Source of the DNA: Gelatoporia subvermispora B
Lineage: Eukaryota > Basidiomycota > Agaricomycetes > Polyporales > Gelatoporiaceae
DNA: 64,000 nucleotides
Direction: 5' to 3'
Assembly (NCBI GenBank): GCA_000320605.2
Contig: KB445797.1
Coordinates: 928,474 to 992,473, forward strand
Every line of letters starts with the position of its first letter. Positions within the stretch are counted from its first letter, which is position 1. Position numbers and translations under genes: made by a program. Below the pieces are notes generated by a model. It ran no database searches. It worked only from the letters and a program-made list of their open reading frames with translations, and had not been told where the DNA came from. Below, piece by piece: positions 1-11,000 of this stretch.

Positions 1-223
1 CCCGTTTGTTGCTGGCTGTTATGCCCCTTTTCGGAGTTTGAAGTGCGATTAGATGTTGATGTTACCCGATAAGCATCGGGGCTACAGGCGCTTGGGAGGC
101 GGGGCGCCCCACGCGAAGTGGGCGGAATAGAGAGTTGTCGCCTGCCTTGTCTTGCACTCACTAGACTGGTCTCCTATCCTCTACGATCCGCCCCATATTG
201 GCCCTCAAACCCCTGTATAAATC

Positions 224-2475
224 ATGCCCGCATCCCGCCGCGGCAGCGCAAGCGTAACGCTCCCCACGGGGCAGACCCTCGCATTCCACAGTCACACCAG
301 GTCCAGCGAGGACGATGATCTCCCTCACGCTACTAAGAAGTGTGTCCGCTTCCTCTCCACTCCCTGACCGTGCAGATGTCCAGATCTGTCACAGGAAGAT
401 GGCGGACCACCTCCGCAAATACGAGAGTCTGTAAGTACCCATATCTCCTACATTTAGGGGATACTGATTCCCGATGCGATGTAGCTTCACCCTCACGCCT
501 CAGCGCATGCGCATGATCGTCGAGGCATTCAAGGAATCGCTCGAGACCGGTTTGGCGAAGAGCGAGCAGATTGTGGTATGTTTCCATATCGCGGCTACAT
601 TCGCCAGGTTGTCGTTCGATATTGCATGTGTTAACGTTGCACCCCGCAGCCGATGATTCCCACCTATGTCTTTGGCTGGCCAACTGGGAACGAGACAGGT
701 GACTACCTTGCTGTCGATCTCGGTCAGTGTCGATTCTACTTGGAGGTCTGGTGATTCGCCTCCCCCCAACTGACTAAGGTGCTTCGGCCAGGTGGAACCA
801 ACCTGCGCGTTTGTCTCGTGACGCTCCAGGGCAACGGCAAATTCGAAATTACGCAGTCGAAGTACCGCCTCACGGAGGAACAAAAGCAGGAGGACGGCCA
901 GAAGCTCTTCGACTTCTGCGGAGAGTGCCTGAAAGCGTTCATTGATTTGTACGTCGACGCTGGGACGATCGCCAAGGAGAGTAGGCTGCCTCTGGGCTTC
1001 ACGGTGAGTGTCTACCTTGGTATGACCTCCGCCACGTGCTTATACAACTTCCAGTTCTCCTACCCGTGCTCGTATGTAAATGACGGCTGATTTGATGGAC
1101 GCATCCTGATAGCGAATTGTAGGCAAAACAGCATCGACCACGGTGAACTCATCCGATGGACGAAAGGCTTCGGCGCGCCGAACACGGAGGGTCACGACGT
1201 CGTCAAGATGTTCCGGCAGAGCCTCGAGAAGCACGTGTGTCTCCTTTCCCCCTCACGCATTCCCAGCTAAATCCCAACGCCATTGTCTCGGCGCCCCTAG
1301 AACGTCCCCGCCGAGGTGGTAGCGCTCACGTGTGACACGACGGGCACGCTCATCGCGTCGCACTACGTGAACCCCAAGACGCGCATCGCATGTATTTTCG
1401 GCACGGGTTGCAACGCCGCGTACATGGAGCGCGTCGGCGACATCGCCAAGATCAAGCACCTCGGCATCCCGGACGACGCGGAGATGGCGATCAACTGCGA
1501 ATGGGTGGGTCCCTCGCGATGACGAGTATGACACGTGATTTATGTGGTGGATGGATAGGGCGCTTTCGACTCGTTCGAGCATGAGAATCTGCCTAGGACG
1601 AAATACGACCAGATCATCGATGAGTCGTCGAACAAGCCGGGAGAGCAGGCGTTTGAGGTGCGCCCCTACGCCTTGATCCAACGTAGAGCACGACTGACCG
1701 GTCGGCCTGACACAGAAACTGATCTCGGGTCGCTACCTGGGCGAGATTCTCCGTCTGGTCATCTGCGAGCTGATCGACGAGGGTGTGCTCTTCCTCGGGC
1801 AGAATACCTACAAGGTCGAGATCCCGTACTCGTTCGACACCGCCTTCCTGTCGCTCATGGAGAGGTGCGTCCCCTACTCCTCCCCATTGAGCTAACTTAA
1901 CATCGCACCCCGTGGACAGCGACCCGACAGACGAGCTGCTCATGATCATCGGCATCTTCTCGCACTTCTTCGCGCTCGAGACGACGCTCGCGGAGCGGCA
2001 GTTCTTCCGCGCGCTGGCGAAGCTCGTCGGGCGCCGTGCCGCGCGCCTCAGCGCGTGCGGCATCGCCGCCATCGTGAGCAAGATGGGCTACCTCGAGGAG
2101 GGGTGCATGGTTGGCGCGGACGGATCGCTTTACAACGTGCGTCATCGTCTTCTACTCATACCTGACGTGACTGAGGGGTGGTGTGCGGTGCAGAAATACC
2201 CTGGGTTTGCGGAGAGGATTCATGAGGGATTGCACGACATTTTCGGAGAGAAAGGAAGGTGGGTGTGGCTGAGCTGCTCGTTGCCTTTCATGTCTGACGA
2301 GGTTTGGCCTTAGGAACATTATCACATACCACGCCGAGGACGGAAGCGGAATCGGTAGCGCCATCGTCGCTGGTACGTCTCACCTAGTTCTTACGTCTCG
2401 TGGACGCAGCCTCATTGTGTGATTTCAGCCATGACCAAACAGAGGAAGATTGCGGGCTTGTACCCCAATCTGTGA
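224..2475 (+). CDS. Hexokinase, 14 exons
   Basis: Phosphorylates glucose and other hexoses with ATP, the first step of glycolysis, in the cytosol. Exons: 224-339, 395-430, 485-575, 650-722, 792-1003, 1055-1071, 1123-1234, 1301-1504, 1559-1657, 1716-1864, 1920-2136, 2194-2258, 2314-2372, 2429-2475; these total 1,497 nt (498 aa), a normal length for a fungal hexokinase. Visible family motifs are the phosphate-1 loop LAVDLGGTNLRV, the sugar-binding FTFSYPCS, the IFGTGCNAAY segment, INCEWGAFD, and the adenosine-side GADGSLY near the C-terminus. Exon 6 is only 17 nt. The start at 224 gives a short Ser-rich leader before MADHLRKYESLF, a typical basidiomycete hexokinase beginning. The first intron could instead be read as 34 nt (342-375), but that is shorter than any other intron here, so 340-394 is preferred. 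Hexokinase versus glucokinase specificity cannot be told from sequence alone. Confidence 0.93.
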
Positions 2476-3043
2476 ACCTTTCGTTGAATGACGTCTGCTT
2501 GTACGCTGCCTCCGTAGAACACAAAATGCAAAATGCATCCTGTATCGTAGCTAACTGAGACTGTCATATGCTTTTCTTTCTTCGGATACCTTTTTGTGTG
2601 CAAGAACATGTACTTTGATGGACAATGCATGAGTGCGATCAATGTAGCACCTTTGATTCGCGGAAATGGGCTGTGCGTGCCGTCCACAAAAGCCTGTCAG
2701 CTGGCAGTGACCAGTAACCGATGAATCGGTGGCCGTCGAGTGACCAGCGAGGCTTGTTCTAACGGTTGGAGTTGATCAGTGCACTCTCTTCGTATCCAGA
2801 CTCGGTCTAGCTGGGGTTCATGGTGCTGATTAGTTCCAAGCAATTCGAGGGCGAATTGATAGATCGGTCTGGATCTATGCATTGGTATTTGATCTTCATT
2901 CTTTCAGCACGCCCCAGATTGCCCTCGAGCGGATAGAAGGGATGGAGCTCAGGATACGTCTGCATACAGACGGCTGTACCATACATTACGCATCTGCATG
3001 CATTCTCGAAGTATAGGTTTGGGATGCTATCGGCGGAACTACT
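2476..3043. other. Convergent 3' intergenic region (hexokinase / YTM1)
   Basis: Both flanking genes end here (hexokinase +, YTM1 -). The stretch is AT-richer than the genes, as expected of 3' UTRs. I see no coding potential, repeat or RNA gene in it. Confidence 0.6.
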
Positions 3044-4825
3044 CTACGACGAGGGGAAGGGCCTATCACCCCGCCCGACCCGCCACACCTCGACGCCGCC
3101 CTCTCCCGCGATGCCGACGACGCCGGCAGCCCAGTCCACGCTGAGGATCTTGCGGCCCGCGGCGGGCTTGTCCTCCCAGACCTTGAACGCGGTGACCGCG
3201 CTCTTCGCGCTGCGCAGGTCCCACAGCCGCACCACACCGTCGTACGCGCCGGTGAGCACCTGGTGCTCGGAGCCGTCTGCGGGGGGAGTGGCGATGCAGG
3301 AGGGCGTCGCAGGGTGCATCAGCGTCGCGACGGACGACGCGAGCGTGGAAGATTGGGCGGCGCGCAGATCATACTGCGAGACGGTGCGGTCGGAAGAGGC
3401 GGCGAGCGCGCTGTTCCCGGAGGGAGTCAGTGCGAGGTCAAGGAAGGGCTTCGAGGAGGCGGTCTGCGGCGTGACAAGGACGGATCAGTATTCAAAAATG
3501 TGAAAATGGGGTAAGAGAGCTGCTCACAATTGTGCTTGTGCAAACTTCGTTCTCGACGTCCCACGTCCGCACGGTTGAGTCGAAGCCGCAGCTATACGCT
3601 GTCCGGCCGTTATTCTCCCGCCCGAAGACAACGCGGGACACACGCGCGGTGTGGCTCCGCAGCGACCCTAGAGGCGCCTTGCGCTTCGGCCGCACCGCGT
3701 CACCGTTTTCTGCGACCCTGCGCCGCTTCTTGCGGTCGGTGCTTTCTGAGTGGACGTCATCCACAGGCACCTCGTCCGCGTCGGGGATGGCAGTGTCCCA
3801 GATCCCGATGAGCGTGTCCCATGATGATGTCAGGAGATGCGTGCCGGAAGTATCGGCAGCGATGGAGGAGAGGGGGGCGGTGTGGAGGTGGAGGGACGCG
3901 AGCGTGCGCGACTCGCACTGGGTAGACTCAGAGGTGTCCGAGGGGAGGGAGATCTCGGTCAGGCGGGCGGTGAGGTCGTGAGAGGAACTTGCAACGAGGT
4001 GCTTGTCGGCGCTCGGGGTGGACACGAAGCAAATAGAGGTTGCGGGTGCCGTATGCGCTGCAGATGTGTGCAGGAGCTTTTGGGAATAGTCGAACACGCG
4101 GAGAGAACCATCATATGATGCGGTGAAGAAGTATCTGGGTGATAGCGGTCAGCGTGAATGTGACACGGCATGAAATAGCAAAAAACGCCGGAGATGCAGC
4201 GGAAACACAAGACGAGGTCTCTGGGTACCCTGCTACTGTCAGGACTGACGTCTTGCATGCTTCGTCGTCATCCCAGTGACTGCGGTCCTCCCAGAGTGGA
4301 CTCTATAGAGCTTTCGCAGACTTAGTAATGTCCGAGACCTCCGGCGCGAGGATAACATTGGATTTCGAGGTCGTGCATGCGATCTCCGGCGCATAAGATG
4401 GTAGATTCCCAAGGTATAATACACACCCAGGTATCTGACATGATATCGACGCTACCCAATCCTCATGTGACAGGGATGACATCTTTTGCGGCGGCATCAC
4501 CGATTCAATGTACTCAATCTCTAAAGTCTCTTCCTGCGCAACAAGGGTCAATCGATGTGACATTACAGCAATGCAAATGGAAACACACCTCGCCAACTCC
4601 GTTCTCCGCGCACCATTCTCCCAGTGTTCCTCGAAGGATTTCGCCTCGCACAAGAAAGTCAAACGGTATTGGTTTGGGCAGAGAAAGTGCCTTGTTCACT
4701 AATTGCGACAGCTGGTACCGCCTCCACGATGCCGGGATCATGAACTTCTGCGAAGGCAATGGATATGGTGTCTGTGTCGTGAACACCACCGGGTGGGATG
4801 CTTCCCCATTGGTGAGAGATGCCAT
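3044..4825 (-). CDS. YTM1: Ribosome biogenesis protein Ytm1 (WDR12 family), NLE domain plus WD40 repeats
   Basis: Part of the Nop7-Erb1-Ytm1 (PeBoW) complex that matures 27S pre-rRNA for the 60S subunit in the nucleolus. The Rea1 ATPase removes it through its N-terminal NLE domain. Exons in ascending order: 3044-3463, 3528-4134, 4427-4533, 4589-4825; these total 1,371 nt (456 aa), close to yeast Ytm1. The NLE domain covers residues about 12-95 (PVVFTTQTPYPLP, then FLVRGEILRGTLGEW). WD40 repeats follow, starting FFTASYDGSLRVFDYSQKL and including STVRTWDVE and GVVRLWDLRSAK. A basic RKKRRR stretch lies in the loop before repeat 4. The intron at 4135-4426 is 292 nt, far longer than the others, but exon phases match across it and family alignment is continuous. 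It is divergent from the hydratase gene. Confidence 0.92.
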
Positions 4826-5216
4826 AGTTTTGATTCACCAGTTAGCAGATGAGATAGACCAAGTCAGAATAGATTGAATGAAGCAGAGTCAAGGTATGAC
4901 CGCCAGTCAAGAGTTCGGCAAGATGGAGAATGTGTGGCGAACGCCGAGTCTCAAATTTGCCTGCCTTTCTGGGCAGCCAATCACGCGTCACGCTTTAGGC
5001 GCGTCTTGTCACGCGGCCATCTCCGCTTGTCACATGATCGTCACGCGATCTTCCCCGTGGGGTTGTCACGCGTGTCAGGACCGCCCCGGTTATGAGCTGC
5101 TCCCGGTCCTACGCGCGCATCATTTCATGAGCTTGCGCATTGCTCACCGACCCTTGGCCGACCCACCATATAACCGCAACTACTAACCAAGCTGTACTTA
5201 CTCTTGTTCCCTGAAT
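4826..5216. promoter_or_regulatory. Divergent promoter of YTM1 and hydratase, with repeated TCACGCG / ACGCGT sites
   Basis: 391 bp separate the two start codons. TCACGCG occurs at 4981-4987, 5009-5015, 5041-5047 and 5066-5072. Two of these form ACGCGT (4983-4988, 5068-5073), the MluI cell-cycle box bound by MBF in ascomycete yeasts. A CCAAT pentamer is at 4977-4981 and an ATATAA element at 5168-5173, 44 nt before the hydratase ATG. Function is inferred from motif and position only. Confidence 0.5.
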
Positions 5217-6677
5217 ATGTCTCAAATTGATCTCGCAAAGGCTGTCGGCCACCAGGGAGCAGACCAGCCGGTATGGACTATTACCAGTGTATTGGCCATG
5301 ATCGAATAAGCTATAGCTCATATGACTTGCACAGGTCGCCTGGAACCAGCGAGATCTACTAACTTATGCTGCTGGAATTGGTGCAAAGAAGGAGGACTTC
5401 TCACTTGTATACGGTGCGCTATTCTATAATGCCCCCCACAGCAGATAGAGTGTCGTGCTGACTGTCTCCTAAAGAGCTTGGTGAGGACACTGGACCAGGA
5501 CCAGAATCGAGGTCTCGATGTTGATGTCCCTCCAGACAAGTCATGGGCGCCGTTCCCGACATACCCTGTTGTGCTGGCACTCAAAGGCAAGCGTTTCTCG
5601 TTATGCAGCTATCTCCAGTAGTAACTAAATTACTCAGGAGTGGACCAGGACGTAGTCAACTTTGGAGAGCGTCTAAGGGGAGACACCCGTGCAGCACCAG
5701 GCTTGCCAAAGTTCGACCCAAACCGTGTGGTCAGACTTCTTTAGATCCCCCTTTTCATACTCGGCACCTAATCTGCGATCTGTCATAGGTGCACGGTACA
5801 CAGAGTTTGGAGATCTTGAAACCCCTGCCTGCCGTCAGTGGTCCTGGATGGAAGATGAAGAAGCGCATTGTCGGCGTCAGCGAGAACAGTAAGCACTGTC
5901 ACGACTTGACAATGCAGCGATCTTACCCATATCCGCAGAGTCTGGTATCGTTGTTGAGAACGAGGCGGTTCTCGTCGATGCCAGCGGCACTCCATATGCG
6001 AAACTCTATGTCAGTCCCTATTCCCTATTCGCTCAAACGCCATGCCTAACATACTGCGTGCCAGTCGTCCACATTCAACCTCGGCGTGAAGGCAACAGGT
6101 GGCAAGTTCAGCAAGCGTATTGCCGGGCCACCTCAAGCCAAGGATATTCCGAAAGACAAGAAGCCAGACTGGGTCGTCCGTGATCAGACCACGCCTGAGC
6201 AGGCAATCATCTACCGCCTCAGCGGTGATTACAACCCCCTGCACATCGGTATGTCTGCTCGCCCCCTCTACTTCGCTGCGCATCTGAACACAGTCATACA
6301 GACCCGCGTATTGGCCAGGCGGCCGGCTTCGGTGGCGTCATCCTTCACGGGCTGTCCACGTACGGATTCGCCGCGCGTGCTATCCTCTCGGCAGTCGGTG
6401 GCAACGATCCGAATGCCCTGAAGTTCATTGGCGTAAGGTTCACCTCGCCTGTGAAACCTGGAGATGCGCTCGAGACTTCTATCTGGGAAGTGGGCGTGGG
6501 GCCAAATGGCACCACTGAGGTCGCATTCGTGACTAAGAATGTGACCAACGGCAAGGTACGTGTGCTTCATCTTTTCGATGATTGTGTCTTGCTTATTTTA
6601 TCTCTTTTCGTCATCACAAGCTCTGCTTGGGCAATGGCGTCGCGTACATCAAGAAAGCTGAGAAGAGCAAGTTGTAG
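5217..6677 (+). CDS. MaoC-type (R)-enoyl-CoA hydratase 2, peroxisomal (C-terminal SKL)
   Basis: Predicted to hydrate trans-2-enoyl-CoA to (3R)-hydroxyacyl-CoA in peroxisomal beta-oxidation. Exons: 5217-5270, 5335-5413, 5475-5480, 5536-5586, 5638-5729, 5789-5888, 5939-6009, 6065-6248, 6302-6555, 6621-6677; these total 948 nt (315 aa), the size of a double hot-dog hydratase 2. The N-terminal half has the non-catalytic hot-dog (PFPTYPVVLALKG). The C-terminal half carries the signature GDYNPLHIDP followed by GFGGVILHGL, with the catalytic Asp and His in DYNPLH. The protein ends in SKL, a PTS1 peroxisome signal. Exon 3 is a 6-nt microexon coding Glu-Leu; skipping it keeps the frame. The intron at 5587-5637 is of the rare GC-AG type. 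The alternative, a broader MaoC-domain dehydratase of another pathway, is less likely given the SKL. Confidence 0.9.
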
Positions 6678-8022
6678 ACTTGCCTTCCACTGCACAGTTT
6701 GAACTCTCGTAATTCTACACCAATCCTTGTATAGTAAGACTCGACAGTTATGACATGAGGAACGAAGTTTCGTCGCGAGAGCCGCCACGCGCCACCGACC
6801 TATCATGGGAGGTGGCTGCGCGATACGCAAAAGTGCTTGCACCGCATGTCACCGTTACTGCGATGCACCAATGGCCTATCATGAGGGATGGCTGCGCGGC
6901 GCACAAGGGTACTCACACAGCATCGCCTGATCCTAGTACCCTCGGCGAACAATGTCGGGGCTTGTGGTAGACGCTAAATTTGTCCGCTTGACTGGTGTGG
7001 GCGATTTGGCGGTGCAGATCTGCCCGAATTAGCATGTGTCATTACTGCAACGGAAGGCGTGGTGCGAAAGTCTGGTAAGATACGATACTGCAATTGCACG
7101 GTGCTTGACCATACAGTGAAATCTAGATGTGATAGACAGTTTCATTCAGTGTGAGCATGCACTCGTGACGAGTGTTTTCGTACGCCCCTTTTCCGAAGAA
7201 ATCGTCGTCTTCGGAGGTTTATCGCAAAGGGTGCTTCAAGAACCGCAGTCTCGCCATTATAGAACGTTGATCGATATTGCTAGATACTCCAAGAGCGTTG
7301 GATGTGTCCATTCAACACACGAATGTTACAGCGTAATTGGGGGACATCTAAAATATTCCGAGCATGACGGCCACGGCGGGTCAGCGGAGACGCTCGCGTT
7401 GCATAATAGGACCTTGATATAGCGTGGGACCGTGTTCACTAGGGTTCTTTCGTGCGTGCAGCCGTCATCTGGTCTATCTACATTCACAGCCGAATCACAT
7501 TCTTGCCACGACTTCGGCCGACCTGGACCCGCACATGCCTGCGGTAGGACCGAGATAGGCGCACCGAGGGCGACTTTGTGTTTCAATGGACGCCATGAGA
7601 CCCTGGGCCCTGCTGCTGGTATGTGCTGTAAGTTGCTTCGCGACGGGGCCGACCTGTGCTCGGATGTTTTTGCTAGAGTGTGGAGTCGGAATGTAGTATC
7701 TTCCGGAGAAACTCGAGCATTGCTTTGCTGTTCACCGATATAGGAGAAGCCTGGCACCTTTTCCCCGTATCCGACGTCGGCCAATAGCTGGGGCACTAGG
7801 TATATCAGGGTTTGATGTGTCTATGTCATTCTATGTCGAGAGGCATTGCCGTGGTGTCACGCTCGTGTACTATTGCCGCTGACGCTGGGAGCGGCCCCCT
7901 CCTGAAGTGGGGAAGAGCGTGCATCTGTCGGGACCTGATCGATGCCGGCGCGAGGGGTCCTCAGGATATATGTACCTCGCACTTATGGGTATACAGGCTC
8001 TCAATCTCTACGCTAGGTCACC
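6678..8022. other. Intergenic region, 1.3 kb
   Basis: Between the hydratase and TKL-A. Only short, non-overlapping open frames without family resemblance are present. I see no repeat or RNA gene. Confidence 0.5.
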
Positions 8023-11000
8023 ATGGATCTCGCTATACGAGGGGCCATTGAGGCCGTGTCCTCCCTACACCCTGCTCTGTCCGTGCTCACTACTGCTTGG
8101 GAATTCTACGCCACCGTCAAGTACTCGAAGGCCAAGTGCAGGAGCCTTATCATGCGCGCTCAGCGCGTTCTATATGAAGTCAGCGAGGCCATGAGAGAGA
8201 ATCGCTGCGAGTCCAGCGTTAGCAACCTTCGAAGGCTAGAAAGGTTGGGTATATTGTCAGACTCCTCTGAACAACGCTGATAAGCAATGACACGATCAGC
8301 AACCTAGAATTTGTTCGCAATACGATGATCGTCCAAGCGAGCATGCCGTTCCTCAAGAGCCTCTTGCGACTTGACGATATCAATGCCACGCTTGAGGAGG
8401 GTCACCAAAATCTCACGGATTGTCTCGTAGCCTTCCAGGTACGCATCCGCGGATGTTGGGCCGAAGCGACTGCTAATGATCCTATAGATTCGCTCACACG
8501 TGAATATCGAGAAGCATATAGAAGAATACGAGAGTGCAAGGCGGGAAGATGCCCACGAGCTGAAGCAGCTTTGCGGCCAGCTCGTGCAGAATGAGAAGAA
8601 GTTACTGTTGCATCTGAACATCAGAGACGAAGATGTACCCGAGGCAATGCTTGCAATGCAACGGGTATGTGTACACACTGATGCACTGAAATGCCTGCTA
8701 AATATACTTTCGACCTCGCAGGAGCTTACGCAGTCGAATTTACTCAGCGACCAGCGTACGTTGATTGAGACCGGTCTCGTCGCTCTCCAGCATTCTACCC
8801 GTTATGAGCCTCCGAAGGAGACACCGACATGGGCCATAACCTACTACGACGTTGATGTTGATCCTGGTAGTGAGCTCGGTGGAGGAGGCTTTGGCATTGT
8901 GACAAAGGCGCAGTGGCGGGGTTTGCAAGTTGCTGTCAAACGCATGAAGACGAATAACACCAAGGTACGTGACGTGATTTCCTGAGCGTCAACTTCTCAT
9001 CCCAACATACACATCAGGCGCTGGTCCGCGAAGTCGAGACATGGATTCGTTTGCGACATGACCACATCGTCCCTTGTTACGGGGCGTCCGTTAGCGCAGA
9101 TCCGCCATTCATTGTTTTGCGTTACATGCAGCATGGGCATCTGTTGCAGTACCTTCAAGCGCATCCGGAAGCAAATCGTGTTCAACTCGTAAGGGCCTCC
9201 GCGATTACTCAAGCTTACAGATCTAACACTGCACTGCAGATCTTTGAGGTTTCTCTTGGCTTACGACACCTTCATGGCGAGAGAATAGTCCATGGCGACA
9301 TCAAAGGCGTTCGTATTTGAGTCACCCGTACCTCTGCTTAGCTCATGTGTCGAACAATCAGGTCAATATTCTCGTCGACGATGCAGGAAAGGCTTGTATC
9401 ACCGACTTTGGTCTAGCATTCAAGGTCGAATCAGTACGCAACGACGATCCTCCCAAGCGAGCTGCTGGGACGTTGCGCTACATGGCACCTGAGCTCATAC
9501 AGACCGGACGTCTTACATATGCAACGGATGTGTATGCTTTCGGAATGCTCATCTATGAGGTATGGCTCAGTCACCATGTGGTACTAGCGGACGCTCATTA
9601 CTTCCCTTGTCACACTGCGACAGACATTCACACAACGTCCGCCCTTCCTGTTGGAGACCGATCAAGATGTACATTCCGGGAGGCTCGTTTTAGCGCGTCC
9701 TGGATCACAGGAGATTCGTGACAAGGGACTGACAGACGAAATGTGGGAATTACTTGAGATGTGCGCTTCAAAAGAGCCCGCCAAGAGGCCCACCTCCAAG
9801 GATGTCACTAGCAAGACGACAGCAATGGCGAAGAGATGGAAGCTGAGGGTAGCCAGCTCTACTTCGGGCAGCAGTGGTAATTATTAGCTCATGTCGAAGG
9901 CTCGCGCAAACTAACTCTGATTGTCCAGGTTTCTCCAGTTCTGGCACAAACACACCAGATGCTGGTGCGACTACTCGGTCAGAGAGATCGAGCGTTACTA
10001 CTGCGAGTTCCATACCATCAAAATTCTCCAGTGGTCCACCGCCTACCTCCCCCCCGAGTGTTATCAGTAGCTCGCCAACATCTGCACAATATCCGTCATT
10101 CGGTTCAGGGGGACAGGTTGCTGCCTACAGTTATCCGAATCGCCCTATCAGTAGTTCCCCACCTGCGACTCTCTCGATGTCAGGTGCTACTGCCGTTGAC
10201 TTGCCACTGCTTCCGCAGCAGAGTATCAAGTCGGTTGGCTCTGTCGAAGTGGAGCCTACACGCACACCTTCAGCCAACATCGCACCCCCCGAAAATTCTG
10301 CACTTCCTGCGCCTCCGCAGCCTGCTTCAGCATTTCCCTTCCCTGATACGAGATTGTTCGATGTGTCTGATTCTCTTGTGACGCGCGCTACCGCTCAACC
10401 TCCGATAACCACCGCGCCTCAAGTCCCTGTGGTTCCTATGGTGCGGCAATTGGCTCAACCTGCCTCGGGAATCCCTGATCACAGATCTCCGGGACCTCGT
10501 CAGGAGCCGGCCCCCGCTTTCTTCGGCTCTCGCGCTCCCGTATCGGCTGAGATCAATGCCGCACTGGATTCCAACGCACAAGGCGAACGTTCGACATCCA
10601 CACTGCCCACGCAAGCGACTCTTAGTTCCGGGAACAAACTGCCGGTTCCTGACGTCATCATAGATGTTGCGTTCGCTCAACCTCTACTTACCACAGTCCC
10701 CACCGAGTCTGGTGTAGACACCCCGGTGGCGAGACATTCCATTCCCGCCGTGTTTCCTCCAGCTGTACCCAGTCATCAGTTTGCGACAGTGGGACCTCTT
10801 GAGACACTGGCATCCGCTAACAAGCCCCAAACTACTGTGGCGGCCCCGGAGAAATCTGCTGAGGACACTGATGCCGGACGCCCGATGCCGGACCCTCGCC
10901 TTACACCAGTCCCTATACACAGCGCATCATCTCCTTTACCGTCTTCTGCTGCTTCTGCGTACTCTACATCTACGGATTCGGGTCAGACGCATCACTCATC

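Noticed and set aside
342..375. Alternative 34-nt first intron of hexokinase
   Set aside because: It keeps the frame but is shorter than any other intron in the window. The 55-nt alternative (340-394) also closes in frame.
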